From positions 24,806-88,805 of the forward strand of contig CAICTM010000227.1 of the NCBI GenBank assembly GCA_903772945.1: a stretch of DNA of 64,000 nucleotides. Direction: 5' to 3'. The notes under the pieces are model-generated. The model was given only the letters and a program-made list of their open reading frames with translations. It was not told the origin of the DNA and made no database searches. This document shows, piece after piece, positions 41,463 to 54,218 of the stretch (position 1 is its first letter; every line of letters starts with the position of its first letter). The translations under genes were made by a program, and so were the position numbers. The stretch comes from Seminavis robusta. Taxonomy: Eukaryota > Bacillariophyta > Bacillariophyceae > Naviculales > Naviculaceae.

Positions 41463-44429
41463 ATGTCGTATGACTACAATGCGCTGGTGACCAATCTGGC
41501 AGCCATTCGATCCAAACTCAGCAAAGCATCAGTTGACGATGACACTAATCAAAAGTACGTGGAGCTCTTGCAAGAATCCATTCAACTCTTTGACGAATTG
41601 AGTGGCCATTGTCCCATGACACCGTTGTTATGGATGCAGTATGCACATGATATGGGACAGTTGATGCGTTCCTTGAATAGTAAAGAAGCTCATCAGACGC
41701 GACTGCAAACATTGGAATTGGGATTGAATGAATTTCCGGGATCGGCCGTGCTGCAGTTGCATTACTGCGAATTGCTCGTGTCGACGTTGAATGATTCTGA
41801 TACTGTGGACGATGACACACTCACAACGGTACAACAAGCACTGCAAAGCGCCCTTGCACAAGTGGGATCGGGTTCTCACGCCAACGAAGGTGAGATTGTG
41901 GCCCAACTGTATCGCGTCCAAGCACAGTTTTGTCTGAAACATGTGGGACGCGATGCGGCATTGGCCAGTCTCTTGCAACGCGCCCGCACACCCCTGGGAA
42001 CTGCCAATGAAGGACTCCTTCCCGAAATTAAAGACTTTTTGGCCAAGCACAAGACGGCCTTACCCGATCAAGCATTCGAAGCTGCTGTCGACGACGCCCG
42101 ACGCTGGGAAAGCAAAGCCTTCTCGCGGCTGCGGCCCTGTGAAGAAGAAGTCACCACGGCCATGCATCAAGAACAAATTTTAGTGCAAAATACTGTCGAC
42201 TTTGTACCGGACGACAATGATGATGATGATCTGTATGTGACGACACGACAATCCTTTGTCGACGCGGTGCTGCTCCCACCGAACGAACAACCGCGCTTTT
42301 GGATGGGACTTGGAGGAGCCCTCACGGCCAAAGCATTTCTCCAATATGTAGCGGCATGCCGCAAGTTTCGGTTTCCCAAAGAGGAGGAGGAGGAGGATGG
42401 AGATCCCAAACAAGTGGATCCCAATAACAACCACAAAAAACAACAACAACAATTGATTCTGGCCGTCCTGGAACGCGCCATTGCCGAATGTCCCACGGTA
42501 GAATCCCTCTGGTTGGCATACCTCAAACACTTGACGTGGCTTTGGGTGAATGATCCCTCCCATGCGCCGTCTCCCATGGCATTCAAGGCTGTTGCCAATC
42601 GCGCCATTCGAAATTGTCCCTTTAGTCTGGCAGTGGCGCAACAGCAGTTGCATGTATGCTTATTATTGTCGAACAGCAATAGCAAGGATCACGATGCCCT
42701 ACTACTCGATCCCGATGAATTATTGCAAATGGTAAACAAAGCGCTCAATACCAAGTTCTTGCCGTTACCGGCACAAGCCCTCGATCTCTTTGTGACGGCC
42801 ATTCGTGTCATGCAACGACGAATACTCACCTTGATGGCTACTACGGTCGTTGGATTGGAGATTCCTACGGCTGCTCACAAGAAAAAGAAGCAAAAAAACG
42901 CTCTTGTCGTTCTGCCGTTTGACACGGCCGAACTAGTACCCAACAACAAGAACAAACAGAATGCCACCGATCCTCCTGCTGCTGCTGCCGTAAAGAAATT
43001 GGACGACGAATCCTGGCAAGAAGTACAAGATTTGTGCGAAGAAATCCGAGACATGTTTGACGCCGCCGCGGCAAGACTTCAAAAGGATCACGCGTCCTGG
43101 ACTCATGGGAGAGCCATCCTCCAGCACCAACGGAGTCTCGTCGAACAACACGTGCTGGTTCCTCTTCTCCAAAACAACAACAATAATAATACTGATTCCA
43201 GCAACGACAATGGGGACTCCAAGAACAACCACAAGGATGTTCTAGCTCATTTCGAAAAAGTCATTCGACTGCACAATCCACCTCATCCAGATTCCTACAG
43301 AGCATTGATACAATACGTCCTGCAGCATGGTTCTTCCACCAACAACAATAAGTCTCCAGGCGACGTGGTATCGCGTTTGCGACAAGTGAGGGGATTGTAT
43401 CAAAAGGCCGTGCAGTCCGTGGGGGCACCCAAGCCATCCCGGGCCGTCACGTCGGGGATGCGAGAGTACGAAACGGCGCTCGCGGCGCTTTGTCACGACT
43501 ATCAAGAGTTTGAACGAATCTTTGGATCGGAACCAAGTCTGGCCAACGCCACGCGGATGATGCACAAAAAGTTGCAAAAGGCGGCAGGTGGTGGCCGACA
43601 CCAATCTGAAAAAGAGAAGAGTTCCACCAAAGAACAAGAAGAGGCAATGGATATTGATCAGCACGCAGCCGAGCCCAAGCGCAAACGAAACGAGTCCAAT
43701 GCCAGCGAGAGCCAGGATCCGCCAACCAAGAAACAAAAGAAAGAGGCAAATGAGACGACAGCAGCAGCAGCAGCAGCAACAACAACAACCGACAAACCAG
43801 CTGGACCAGCCAATCAACCAAAGAAACACCACAAGGTGAAAATTGGTCATATCTTTCATCGGGCGCACCCGTTCACGGTGCGAATATCCAACTTGGCAGA
43901 CGAAACAGAAGAAATGGATATGATTGAATTTTTCAAAAACGAGCACAAATGCGGTGCCGTGGTACACTGTCGAGTGCAACGTGAAAAGCAATTGAACGCC
44001 AAAGGGGGCAAGCCAGGGGCATCCAAGGGCTGGGGACTGCTGCAATTCGAAGAAAGGGAATCGGTAGAACAATGCTTGGCATTGGATCAACAAGTGGTGC
44101 TAAACGACAAAACGCTGCGAATAGAACGCTCTCATGTTCCAGCGGTCGGGCTGGTCCCTCCCGGTATGCATCGTCCCAAGCATTCCTCCTCCAAGCCAAA
44201 ATCTACAACTGACCAAGCTGGCGAGGACAAAGGCACCAAGCCGAGCAACAGTGAACAACGGACGAAACCTCCTGCACCCAAGAAGGAGACAAAGGGCAGC
44301 AGTTCCGTTACTGTTCTTGCGTTTCGTCCTCGTGGCGTGGGGAAAAAGCAGAATGGACCAAAGCGTTCCAAGCCCAAAGTCAAACTCGCAATGCCCTCGG
44401 ACAAATCCAATGAACCTGACACGAAGTAA
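41463..44429 (+). CDS. SART3/Prp24-like snRNP recycling factor (HAT repeats plus one RRM)
   Basis: A 988-residue intronless protein from ATG 41463. Residues about 1-700 are helical with W/Y/A spacing typical of HAT repeats (for example TPLLWMQYAHDMGQL, VESLWLAYLKHLTWLW, and RGLYQKAVQSVGAPK). A Lys/Glu-rich segment with nuclear-signal-like KRKRNE and PPTKKQKKE follows. A single RRM at about 800-885 includes FTVRISNLADETEEMDM (RNP2) and ASKGWGLLQFE (RNP1). A Pro/Lys tail includes HVPAVGLVPPGM. SART3 and Prp24 reassemble U4 and U6 snRNPs after splicing. Human SART3 has two RRMs; only one is visible here, and no clear C-terminal LSm-binding motif. Asn- and Gln-repeat loops interrupt the HAT region. 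Confidence 0.8.
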   Translation: MSYDYNALVTNLAAIRSKLSKASVDDDTNQKYVELLQESIQLFDELSGHCPMTPLLWMQYAHDMGQLMRSLNSKEAHQTRLQTLELGLNEFPGSAVLQLHYCELLVSTLNDSDTVDDDTLTTVQQALQSALAQVGSGSHANEGEIVAQLYRVQAQFCLKHVGRDAALASLLQRARTPLGTANEGLLPEIKDFLAKHKTALPDQAFEAAVDDARRWESKAFSRLRPCEEEVTTAMHQEQILVQNTVDFVPDDNDDDDLYVTTRQSFVDAVLLPPNEQPRFWMGLGGALTAKAFLQYVAACRKFRFPKEEEEEDGDPKQVDPNNNHKKQQQQLILAVLERAIAECPTVESLWLAYLKHLTWLWVNDPSHAPSPMAFKAVANRAIRNCPFSLAVAQQQLHVCLLLSNSNSKDHDALLLDPDELLQMVNKALNTKFLPLPAQALDLFVTAIRVMQRRILTLMATTVVGLEIPTAAHKKKKQKNALVVLPFDTAELVPNNKNKQNATDPPAAAAVKKLDDESWQEVQDLCEEIRDMFDAAAARLQKDHASWTHGRAILQHQRSLVEQHVLVPLLQNNNNNNTDSSNDNGDSKNNHKDVLAHFEKVIRLHNPPHPDSYRALIQYVLQHGSSTNNNKSPGDVVSRLRQVRGLYQKAVQSVGAPKPSRAVTSGMREYETALAALCHDYQEFERIFGSEPSLANATRMMHKKLQKAAGGGRHQSEKEKSSTKEQEEAMDIDQHAAEPKRKRNESNASESQDPPTKKQKKEANETTAAAAAATTTTDKPAGPANQPKKHHKVKIGHIFHRAHPFTVRISNLADETEEMDMIEFFKNEHKCGAVVHCRVQREKQLNAKGGKPGASKGWGLLQFEERESVEQCLALDQQVVLNDKTLRIERSHVPAVGLVPPGMHRPKHSSSKPKSTTDQAGEDKGTKPSNSEQRTKPPAPKKETKGSSSVTVLAFRPRGVGKKQNGPKRSKPKVKLAMPSDKSNEPDTK

Positions 44430-45110
44430 GCAGCTGCCAGAGCGGCTGCTACCCCGATTACCTCCAAACTGGGGTGGTTCTGACGGTCAGGTACTAATGC
44501 ATCTGGCCACACTCGATTCTAGGGGGGGCAGTCGTACTATAGTTTTCCCACAAGTATAAACACCTCTTCTTCCATACTGCTTTCAGGGTAGGTGCTAGCT
44601 AGCCGGTCCGATGCCTGCCGTGGTCCATTCTTCAACAGGCCAAACTATCTCTAATAAAGTAAGTTCTCTCCTGTAGACCGTAGATCTCTCTTGAGACAGC
44701 CAAGAAACAGGGCTCGGGGCGTTTTGCGAAGGCTGGGTAATGTGCCCATGTTTCTTCCGATGGGGCCCAGCTAGGACAGCGACTAGAAGTTTACATTGGC
44801 CGAAGAAGATGTAATGCGACGTGTTTCTGGCGTGCTTTGATCTCGTTCACTAGCTAGCTATGGTAGAGGAGTAGGTACAGTTAGCCCGGAAGGCCCATCG
44901 AGGGCGGCAGCCCGTGGAACAGATGATGCACTACCGCACTGCTGCACACCGGTAAGGAAAAAACAAGCTACCAGTACCCAATAGCCAGAACATGACTGGG
45001 CCTGTTGGCAAGTGAGCTGCAGTGTTGGCTAGCCAGCCGGGCAACAAGGTTGACCTCCTTTTCTCCTCAAAAGCAACGCTAGTGCGATATCTCGGCAGCC
45101 TCTGGAAAAG
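44430..45110. other. intergenic, nothing recognised
   Basis: About 680 bp. A roughly 70-bp tandem duplication begins at its end (listed separately). No gene evidence. Confidence 0.4.
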
Positions 45111-45206
45111 AAATGAGCGAAAGCATCCAAGGCACGAACAAGACAACGCTACTACGATATCTCGGCCTCGTGGAAAAGAAATGAGCGAAAGGATCCAATG
45201 CCGAAG
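45074..45206. repeat. two-copy tandem duplication (about 65-70 bp)
   Basis: The segment from CAACGCTAGTGCGATATCTCGG with GGAAAAGAAATGAGCGAAAG and ATCCAA recurs immediately with a small deletion. The second copy starts about 45144. The ATGAGCGAAAG core resembles the start of the LRR gene (ATGAGCGACAG), so the duplication covers the decayed gene's start. Confidence 0.65.
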
Positions 45207-46290
45207 AACACGCCGCCAATATTTCCGTCCAACATGGCAAACAGACAGCATCCCCAGGTACCGGTAGCCAACGTTGGCGCAGCATCGCAAGCTGTCCACA
45301 ATAACGGCCTACACCGCAGCCCCAAAGAGTTGGAGGCAAAGATCCAAGCAGCCAGAGGCGTTCCGCCGAGTGCACGACCGGCCTTTGGCACCGTTACGCA
45401 TGTAGGTAGCCCTGGTACTCTGAGGGGTCTAAGCAAGAATAGAACTACCAAATGAGCCAATATGCAGCACGGGATCACCAAGAGAAACACGGGAACGCTT
45501 CCAGACCTTCCAGACGAGCACATGACAAGCACGTTATGGCATAGTGGCGAGGAAGATCAGGAAGCTCAGCACCAACCAGTGGGAGATTCCCATGAGCAAG
45601 AAACTACTTGCAATGTCTTTGCTGACAAACCAACAGCTGCCGCTAGTAGTCGGCATGAGCCATTGGATGCATTTGCGCCTCTGCCACGATCAACAGTCAG
45701 TTCTAGCAACGATTTAAACGCTGGATTGGTTGAGGCCATGCCAGCGGCGGAAGACTACAACGAGCAGCTGCTCCAAAAAGCTCAGAAAATGGACCCAGAG
45801 GTGCTGGAACAAAAGCACCTTGTGGAGTCCATGAAACAAGAAAAGGAGAGAGAATGAAGGAGATTTGGCTTGGCTTTGCAATCATCCCTCTCTCTTTCCT
45901 GCTTTGGCTATTGCACTTCGGGTGGGCGTGTCCAGAAAGAAGGATCCTACCACAATAGTTGCACGTCCGCCCGCTACTGCAATGCCCATAGGACCATCCG
46001 AAGTTCCATCCATGGCTCCTGCAGTTCTTTTGTTGGATTCGCTCAAGAACGATCTTCCTAGGTTTACTCTGGAAAGCCTTGACAATAGTAGTACCGCTCC
46101 ATGAAAAGCATGGCAATGGCTGTCCAATCTCCGGGGAGAACTCCCAACTGAGAGTGGTCCAATGACCAACATGATTGAGTTTTCCATCTCTCGCAACTCC
46201 CTCAATGGGATCATGCCATCTCAGCTAGGAAGACCGACCAAGTTGGAGCAGTTGGAGCAGTTGGAGCTTCAATGGTTGCCTGCCAAGTGA
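45111..46290 (+). pseudogene. decayed LRR membrane protein gene
   Basis: Read across frames it follows the layout of the intact LRR gene. GLHRSPKELEAKIQAAR (about 45306-45356) corresponds to its cytosolic repeat; GTLRGLSKN corresponds to its GLRKN block; NDLNAGLVEAMPAAED and QEKERE correspond to the segment before its membrane helix, where a TGA (45855-45857) now stops the frame. After that, fragments such as WQWLSNL, GELPTESGPMTNMIE and NSLNGIMPSQLGRPTKLEQ in other frames match the linker and first LRRs. Stops at about 45453, 45855 and later show it is not functional. It lost most of its LRRs. Confidence 0.85.
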
Positions 46291-46692
46291 TCTTGAATAG
46301 TTGGAGACCCACATGGATAGTAAGACATTGTTGTCTGTCTCGCTTCGTCCCAGTACCTGGTATGGTACCACCTTGGACCTGCGATTGTGGAGCACAGCAT
46401 GCTCCCCGTGTATGTATATGTAGCAAGCTTCACTCTATGCCCCCTTCTGGCGCATGTCATACATCTATTCCACCGCAATACAAGACAGCACAGTACGACT
46501 GTGCCTGTACGTTTATTTTCATACCGTATTCCATCCCTGTTGTGCTCGGTAGAGTACTAGTACAGTACTGGTACGGTATCGTAGCGTACCTGTGCCGTAC
46601 GGTACGATGTACGGTACCGTATGGAATAGTACCCGTACCGGTACTAACCCTAGCCAAACCTTATCATACAATACGACGCAAGCCGACATTTT
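46291..46692. other. GGTAC-rich intergenic region
   Basis: The sequence near 46555-46640 is dominated by overlapping GTAC/GGTAC/ACCGGTAC units (many palindromic). No gene evidence. Confidence 0.55.
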
Positions 46693-46704
46693 TCAAATTT
46701 AAAC
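46693..46704 (+). promoter_or_regulatory. shared histone upstream box (H3)
   Basis: TCAAATTTAAAC, 168 bp before the H3 ATG, followed by TTTTAAAAACT and TTGGCTGGCTTGG. Confidence 0.65.
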
Positions 46705-46860
46705 TTTTAAAAACTCTCTTGGCTGGCTTGGGTTGGGACGGATGGCTCTCTTCGTTCGAACTCCTCGCTTCGCACCGCACCCTCTACTAGTATGCTCACA
46801 AATCGAAACAAAACACTTTCGACAACAAAAACTTTTATCTTCTTTTTCGATCATCCAACC

Positions 46861-47360
<500 letters not shown>

Positions 47361-47393
47361 GTCCACGATCAACAAAAACAAAAAAACAAAACC

Positions 47394-47409
47394 GGAGATT
47401 ATAATCTCC
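47394..47409 (+). terminator. histone H3 mRNA 3' stem-loop
   Basis: GGAGAT-TATA-ATCTCC followed by ACCCA and preceded by an A-rich AAAACAAAACC tract, 33 nt after the H3 stop. Confidence 0.85.
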
Positions 47410-49716
<2,307 letters not shown>

Positions 49717-49801
49717 ATCTGTTACCGTCTCATGCCAAGGCATGACATGATTGGACGCCTCCGACTTCCAGCTTCGACAACCAAAACAACAAAACTAAAC
49801 A

Positions 49802-49817
49802 GGGAATTTTTATTCCC
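49802..49817 (+). terminator. histone H4 mRNA 3' stem-loop
   Basis: GGGAAT-TTTT-ATTCCC followed by ACCAT and preceded by AACAAAACTAAACA, 85 nt after the H4 stop. The stem differs from the other three by compensating pair changes (GGGAAT/ATTCCC versus GGAGAT/ATCTCC), which supports selection for the paired structure. Confidence 0.85.
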
Positions 49818-50162
49818 ACCATCATCCCACAAAGCACCCCATGATACACCGCCATCAATAGAACTGTACCGTAACATCTAGCAACAGCTGAACCAATTGA
49901 TGCCGTGACGCCCGCGCTCCCAAATTCGTTTCCGCTTCCATTAGCTCTTAATATATGCTACATTCACGGCCAGGCGTTGCCCCTGTTGTGTTGCCGACTG
50001 AGTGGAATTGTTGGCCAACTCAATAGCTGACAGCTGCACTGTCTGTCCTGGTACATGTAGATGATCTGCCAAGTTAATTGGATTGAAAGATACCACACTG
50101 AAACCATCTAGCTTGCTGGGATCGAGGTTGATAGCTTATTTTTGAATTAGTATCTATTCTAC
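49818..50162. other. intergenic between the H4 stem-loop and a DNA transposon
   Basis: About 345 bp, no gene evidence. Confidence 0.5.
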
Positions 50163-53100
50163 TACAGTCAACACTCACTAAAGTTCCACCCCCCAGCATT
50201 AAGAAAAAAACGGAACTTAGCTGAATTACGGAACTTTAGATCTTTGGAGCCCCATATCGGCCCGTTCGTGGTCTTAGGACCCACTTGGGGTGGTTCCTGT
50301 CATATTCTATTGTTATTGGGGGTAAAAGGAACCAATCTTTCATAGGGTGGAACCATGCCACTTCTACATATAGTGCTCTATTGTCGACTAGTTGTGTTAC
50401 TACTAGCAAATGCTAGTAAAACGTGCTCTTTGGGCTTTGTGGCGTACCTGAGGGTGTCTGGCATGAAAGAGAAAGTTGAACTAACTTTTCATATGTATAA
50501 ATAAGACAGGTCACACTAAAATCAGCGCGTGTCCGTCCGTCGTCGGTCAAAATGTGAGGTGGTGGAAAATTCTTTTTATTCGCGGAACGTCTTCGAAACA
50601 TATAGACCTATCCAGCGATGTATTGAACATACCCGTCCGACGTCTAGTTACTGAGAAGGGGCTAACCGACAGATATAATGCTCTCGTCGCTTTCAGTTAA
50701 TCGTGTGGCATTGCTAACTCCCACAGTAACTCCCACCATACTACTCGCTATTTTCCTTCTTTCGTTTTGTATTCCAAGTCAACCAAAGATGGTGGAAAGA
50801 AACCAATAGAGACCATGACAGAGCCTCCGCCTACCACCGCTACCCCCAGGAATAGCATTGCCATCAGCCCTGTGAGGAAGATCCACTCTCCCGCCATCAG
50901 AACCAAGCTTATTCGAGGTTCAAAGTGCAAAAATCCTCCCAACGTGGAAGCACTCAAACAGGAACTTGCTGATTGGTTGGAGGCTTACCGTGCACTGGAG
51001 AACTGCGTCTCCATCAAGAATCAAGCAAGAGACAAGGCATGCACTTGCTGCAAGGACATTCCAGAACCTGGGACCTACTACTTTAAGGTGTTGGTCAATT
51101 CCCTTTTTCAGTTTGCATTGAGAGACCGCAATGGTCAAATGTCGTTCGTCGTGGAATGGATCAAGTACACCAAGAAGCAGATGAAGGACCGTCATCTCTA
51201 CAATGTCAACGAACAGCGAAGGCCCTTCCTTATGCCTGGATTGATCAAGCGAGTGTCCTGCTGCCGTGACACTTTGTCCAGAATGGTTGGTTTTGGTTGG
51301 GACAAGTGGAACGCTTCAGAGATGGTGGCGACTGGCAAGAAACTCATGGGCCATGGCAATGATGGAATAGCACGCAGGTGCAACGAAGCGGTAGATTCCT
51401 CCTTGAAGGAGTTCTTCGAAGACATGAAACAGCTTGCATGTCCAAGGGCAACTCTTTTCATTAGAGAGCTGGTTGGTGAAACTGTCCAACAGACACTTCG
51501 CAACACAGACGAAGAAGTGGTTGAGCTTCCTTCATGCAACAGCAAACGACAACTCTACGGACGGTATTTGAGGGAGAGAGGCTATCACTATTCGGTCGAT
51601 TCAAAGGGGGCAATCACTTCGAATGTCCCAATACCCGGCGTGGAACAGAAACCTGTTTGCAGTTGGGCCAAGTTCCATGCATACTGGAAAAGGGAGTACA
51701 AGCAGATAATAATCTGTCGCCCTAGGGAAGACATTTGCAATGAATGCTTCAAGTATGCGAATCGGCACAAGTTTCTTATCAACCGACTTCAAGCCAAAGA
51801 ACAAAGAGAAGCTGTTATTGATGAGATGGTCTTGGATGGAGACGACGAAGATGATGACAACCCAGACGCAAACCAACAAGAACAGAAACAGCAAGAACCA
51901 CAAGAGCAACAGCCCAAACAGCCAACCGCCGCAGAGATCCAAGCCCAAGGTGCCGCCAAGGAGAAGAACATGTTCATGGCAGAGCAAGCGAAACTGATGG
52001 AGTCAAGTCGCCACCACATCACCATGTACAATGATCAGAGGCAGCTCTTCCAGGAATACAAGAAGCTGGCGAATACGACCAGAGACAATCCACCACAAGA
52101 GCGAACACTCTGCTTTGTTGCCGACTATGCACAGAACATGGGGATTCCATCGTTTGGATTCGAACAGCCAGGAGAGACGTATTACTACAGCCCACTCAAT
52201 ACGTACTGTTTTGGTGTGGTGGATTGCGCGTTCGACAAGCTTGGAGCTTATGTCTACACCGAAGACATTGCAAAGAAGGGAGGAAACAACGTTGCTTCTC
52301 TGCTTTGGTTGCATCTTCAACAAAGCGGCATCCTCTACACTCAACAACCATACAAGGAGATTGCCTTTTTCTTCGACAACTGTCCTGGACAGAACAAGAA
52401 CAACATGGTAATCAGGCTTATCTATCTCCTGGTGAAGCTTCGAGTGGCTGAAACAGTGAAGTTTTGCTTTCTGATTAGAGGACACACCAAGAACGATTGC
52501 GATCGGCTGTTCAATGTCATGAAGAAGGACTATCGAAAGGTATGTTACTGTTCTCCGTCCAGACTGACATCATTGTTGTTCTTCACACGAAAACCTGAAA
52601 TATTTGTCTCATCTACTTGCTCTTGTACTATCCTTTCAACAGGCGAACATCTACCTTCCGGAGGACATGGTTGAAGCCCTCACTCATGACTAAGTCAACG
52701 CAGTATGGGTATCTCACAACGACATGTTCGATTTCGACAAGTTCGAGAACCAGTATTTATACAGGATCAAGAGTGGTGTCGAAGACAACCACATGTTTGT
52801 GGCTACTGCAACAAGGGATAATGGAGCGACCATTGCCATTCAGGAATGGGTTAATGCTCCTGTTGTCCTCGAAACTATTGAAAAGAAGACCATCACGAAG
52901 AGGATCCAAAAAGAACCGGAATGGGATTCGAAAGCAAACTGGCTACTTCGCATGCAGGAATTAGAGTCCATTGATGCCATCGGTGTCCAGGACATTAAGT
53001 GGATTGAGCTGCACGATAAATGGGGGCCTCTGGTGCCGGATGACAAGAGGAAAGAGTTCAAGTGGTACAATGAGGATCCAGGCGTCGAACGCCGTGCAAA

Positions 53101-53616
53101 GGTTAAGAGCAACAGAAAGGCTTCCAAAGGGGCCAGAGCAGCTAGAAGCATCACTGCTGAAGCATCCTAATCTAATAGAGGTCTATTCTATGAGAGATAA
53201 TGAGGTTGCTATATGGTAAGTGCATGATTTGGCTCTGTTTTGGTGCTGGAACGCTTATGAGCCACCTCATTTTTGTTTTTCGCGATTATCTCAGCTTCGC
53301 GATTCTGCGAACTCCGAACTACGACAGACGGATGGTGGAGGTTTTTAGTGTGACTGGTCTTAAATGAGATTCCTGGATGGTGGGGTCAGCACCACGACTC
53401 TATCTAGTGGATTCAATCTACGATTTGGGCCCAAAATGGGCAAAATGTGACTGTTTCTAACTGCCAGCCCAGCCTCAAACAGCCACAAAACCCATTCACC
53501 AGTCAGTCATGTTCAGTCATGAGAACTAGTGACTGAGGTGGGGCAGCCCTGAAAAAGTGGAACTTTGTAGAATAACGGAACTTAAAAAAACGGAACTTAA
53601 GTGAGTGTTGACTGTA
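50163..53616. mobile_element. DNA transposon with 26-bp terminal inverted repeats and subterminal GGAACTT repeats
   Basis: The left end reads TACAGTCAACACTCACT (from 50163) continuing AAAGTTCC; the right end is its reverse complement with one mismatch over 26 bp (53592-53617). TA sits at both outer edges, consistent with a TA target duplication as in Tc1/mariner-like elements. Inside each end GGAACTT/AAGTTCC occurs three times (about 50182-50239 and 53559-53597), as expected for transposase-binding sites. It carries one gene of two exons (next entry). Length about 3.45 kb. Confidence 0.88.
50815..53170 (+). pseudogene. DDE-type transposase-like gene interrupted by a nonsense codon
   Basis: Exon 1 from ATG 50815 to 52539 and exon 2 from 52643 to 53170, with a 103-bp GT-AG intron. 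The frame is otherwise open, but TAA at 52691-52693 follows MVEALTHD and precedes VNAVWVSHNDMFDFD in the same frame, so the product lacks its last about 159 residues; a CAA to TAA change is the simplest cause. N-terminal Cys-rich motifs (ACTCCKD, CNECFKYA) suggest zinc binding. The catalytic part has CFVADYAQNMGIPSF, IAFFFDNCPGQNKNN and LIRGHTKNDCDRLFNVMKKD. The DNCPGQNKN and GHTKND-CDR-F motifs resemble the DUF7869-type DDE domain (from memory). It lies between the inverted repeats and is almost certainly the element's transposase. Confidence 0.75.
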
Positions 53617-53617
53617 G

Positions 53618-54218
53618 CTAGCTAGGTGATGATGAGGCTGTTGAAGAATACTTTACCGTACCAGGTAGGGCGAAATGTTCTGGTTGCCTCTATCGTCCTG
53701 TGAGATGTACCCTACCGTACAGGTATCTTCGGTAGCCACACCAGCGCACATCTATCCTCGAAGTTCCTCAGGATCACCGACCCAAGGGTGCTCACGTTGA
53801 TGGACCACAGTAGTCTAAAGACACCACGGGGATCCTAACGACAGCCTCGAAGCCCCATATCTTGCCCATGTGCTTCCTTGTGCGAAGCATGACACAATGT
53901 AAGCGGTCTGTCGGTTCGATAGGCATAGGGCACAAAAGTTGCCAATTGCCAAGGCAATCATACAAAGAGGCCCAGCAATGCAGCATAGAGACCACAGCGT
54001 CTGGCTTCAAACATTTCAAAACCATGGGAGAATGAGGATTAACACATTTTGCTTCCTTTAACCTCTAAAGAATTGCGTCACGTTGGAGCTGCAAGAAAGC
54101 CTTCCTCTCACAATGCTACTATGCATGTCTTTTGGTTTCGTTTTCATTGTTTCGATGTTCGGTTCGTTCGTTCTTCCACAAATAGTTGCATTGATCTCAT
54201 CCTCGGCACATGCTGAGC
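53618..54218. other. intergenic, nothing recognised
   Basis: About 600 bp between the transposon end and the acidic secreted protein gene. A minus-strand frame at 53792-54025 has no recognisable content. Confidence 0.45.

Noticed and set aside
52691-52693. TAA in the transposase as a recoded or read-through codon
   Set aside because: No stop codon reassignment is known for diatom nuclear genes and all other genes here use TAA as stop; a nonsense mutation in a transposon is simpler.
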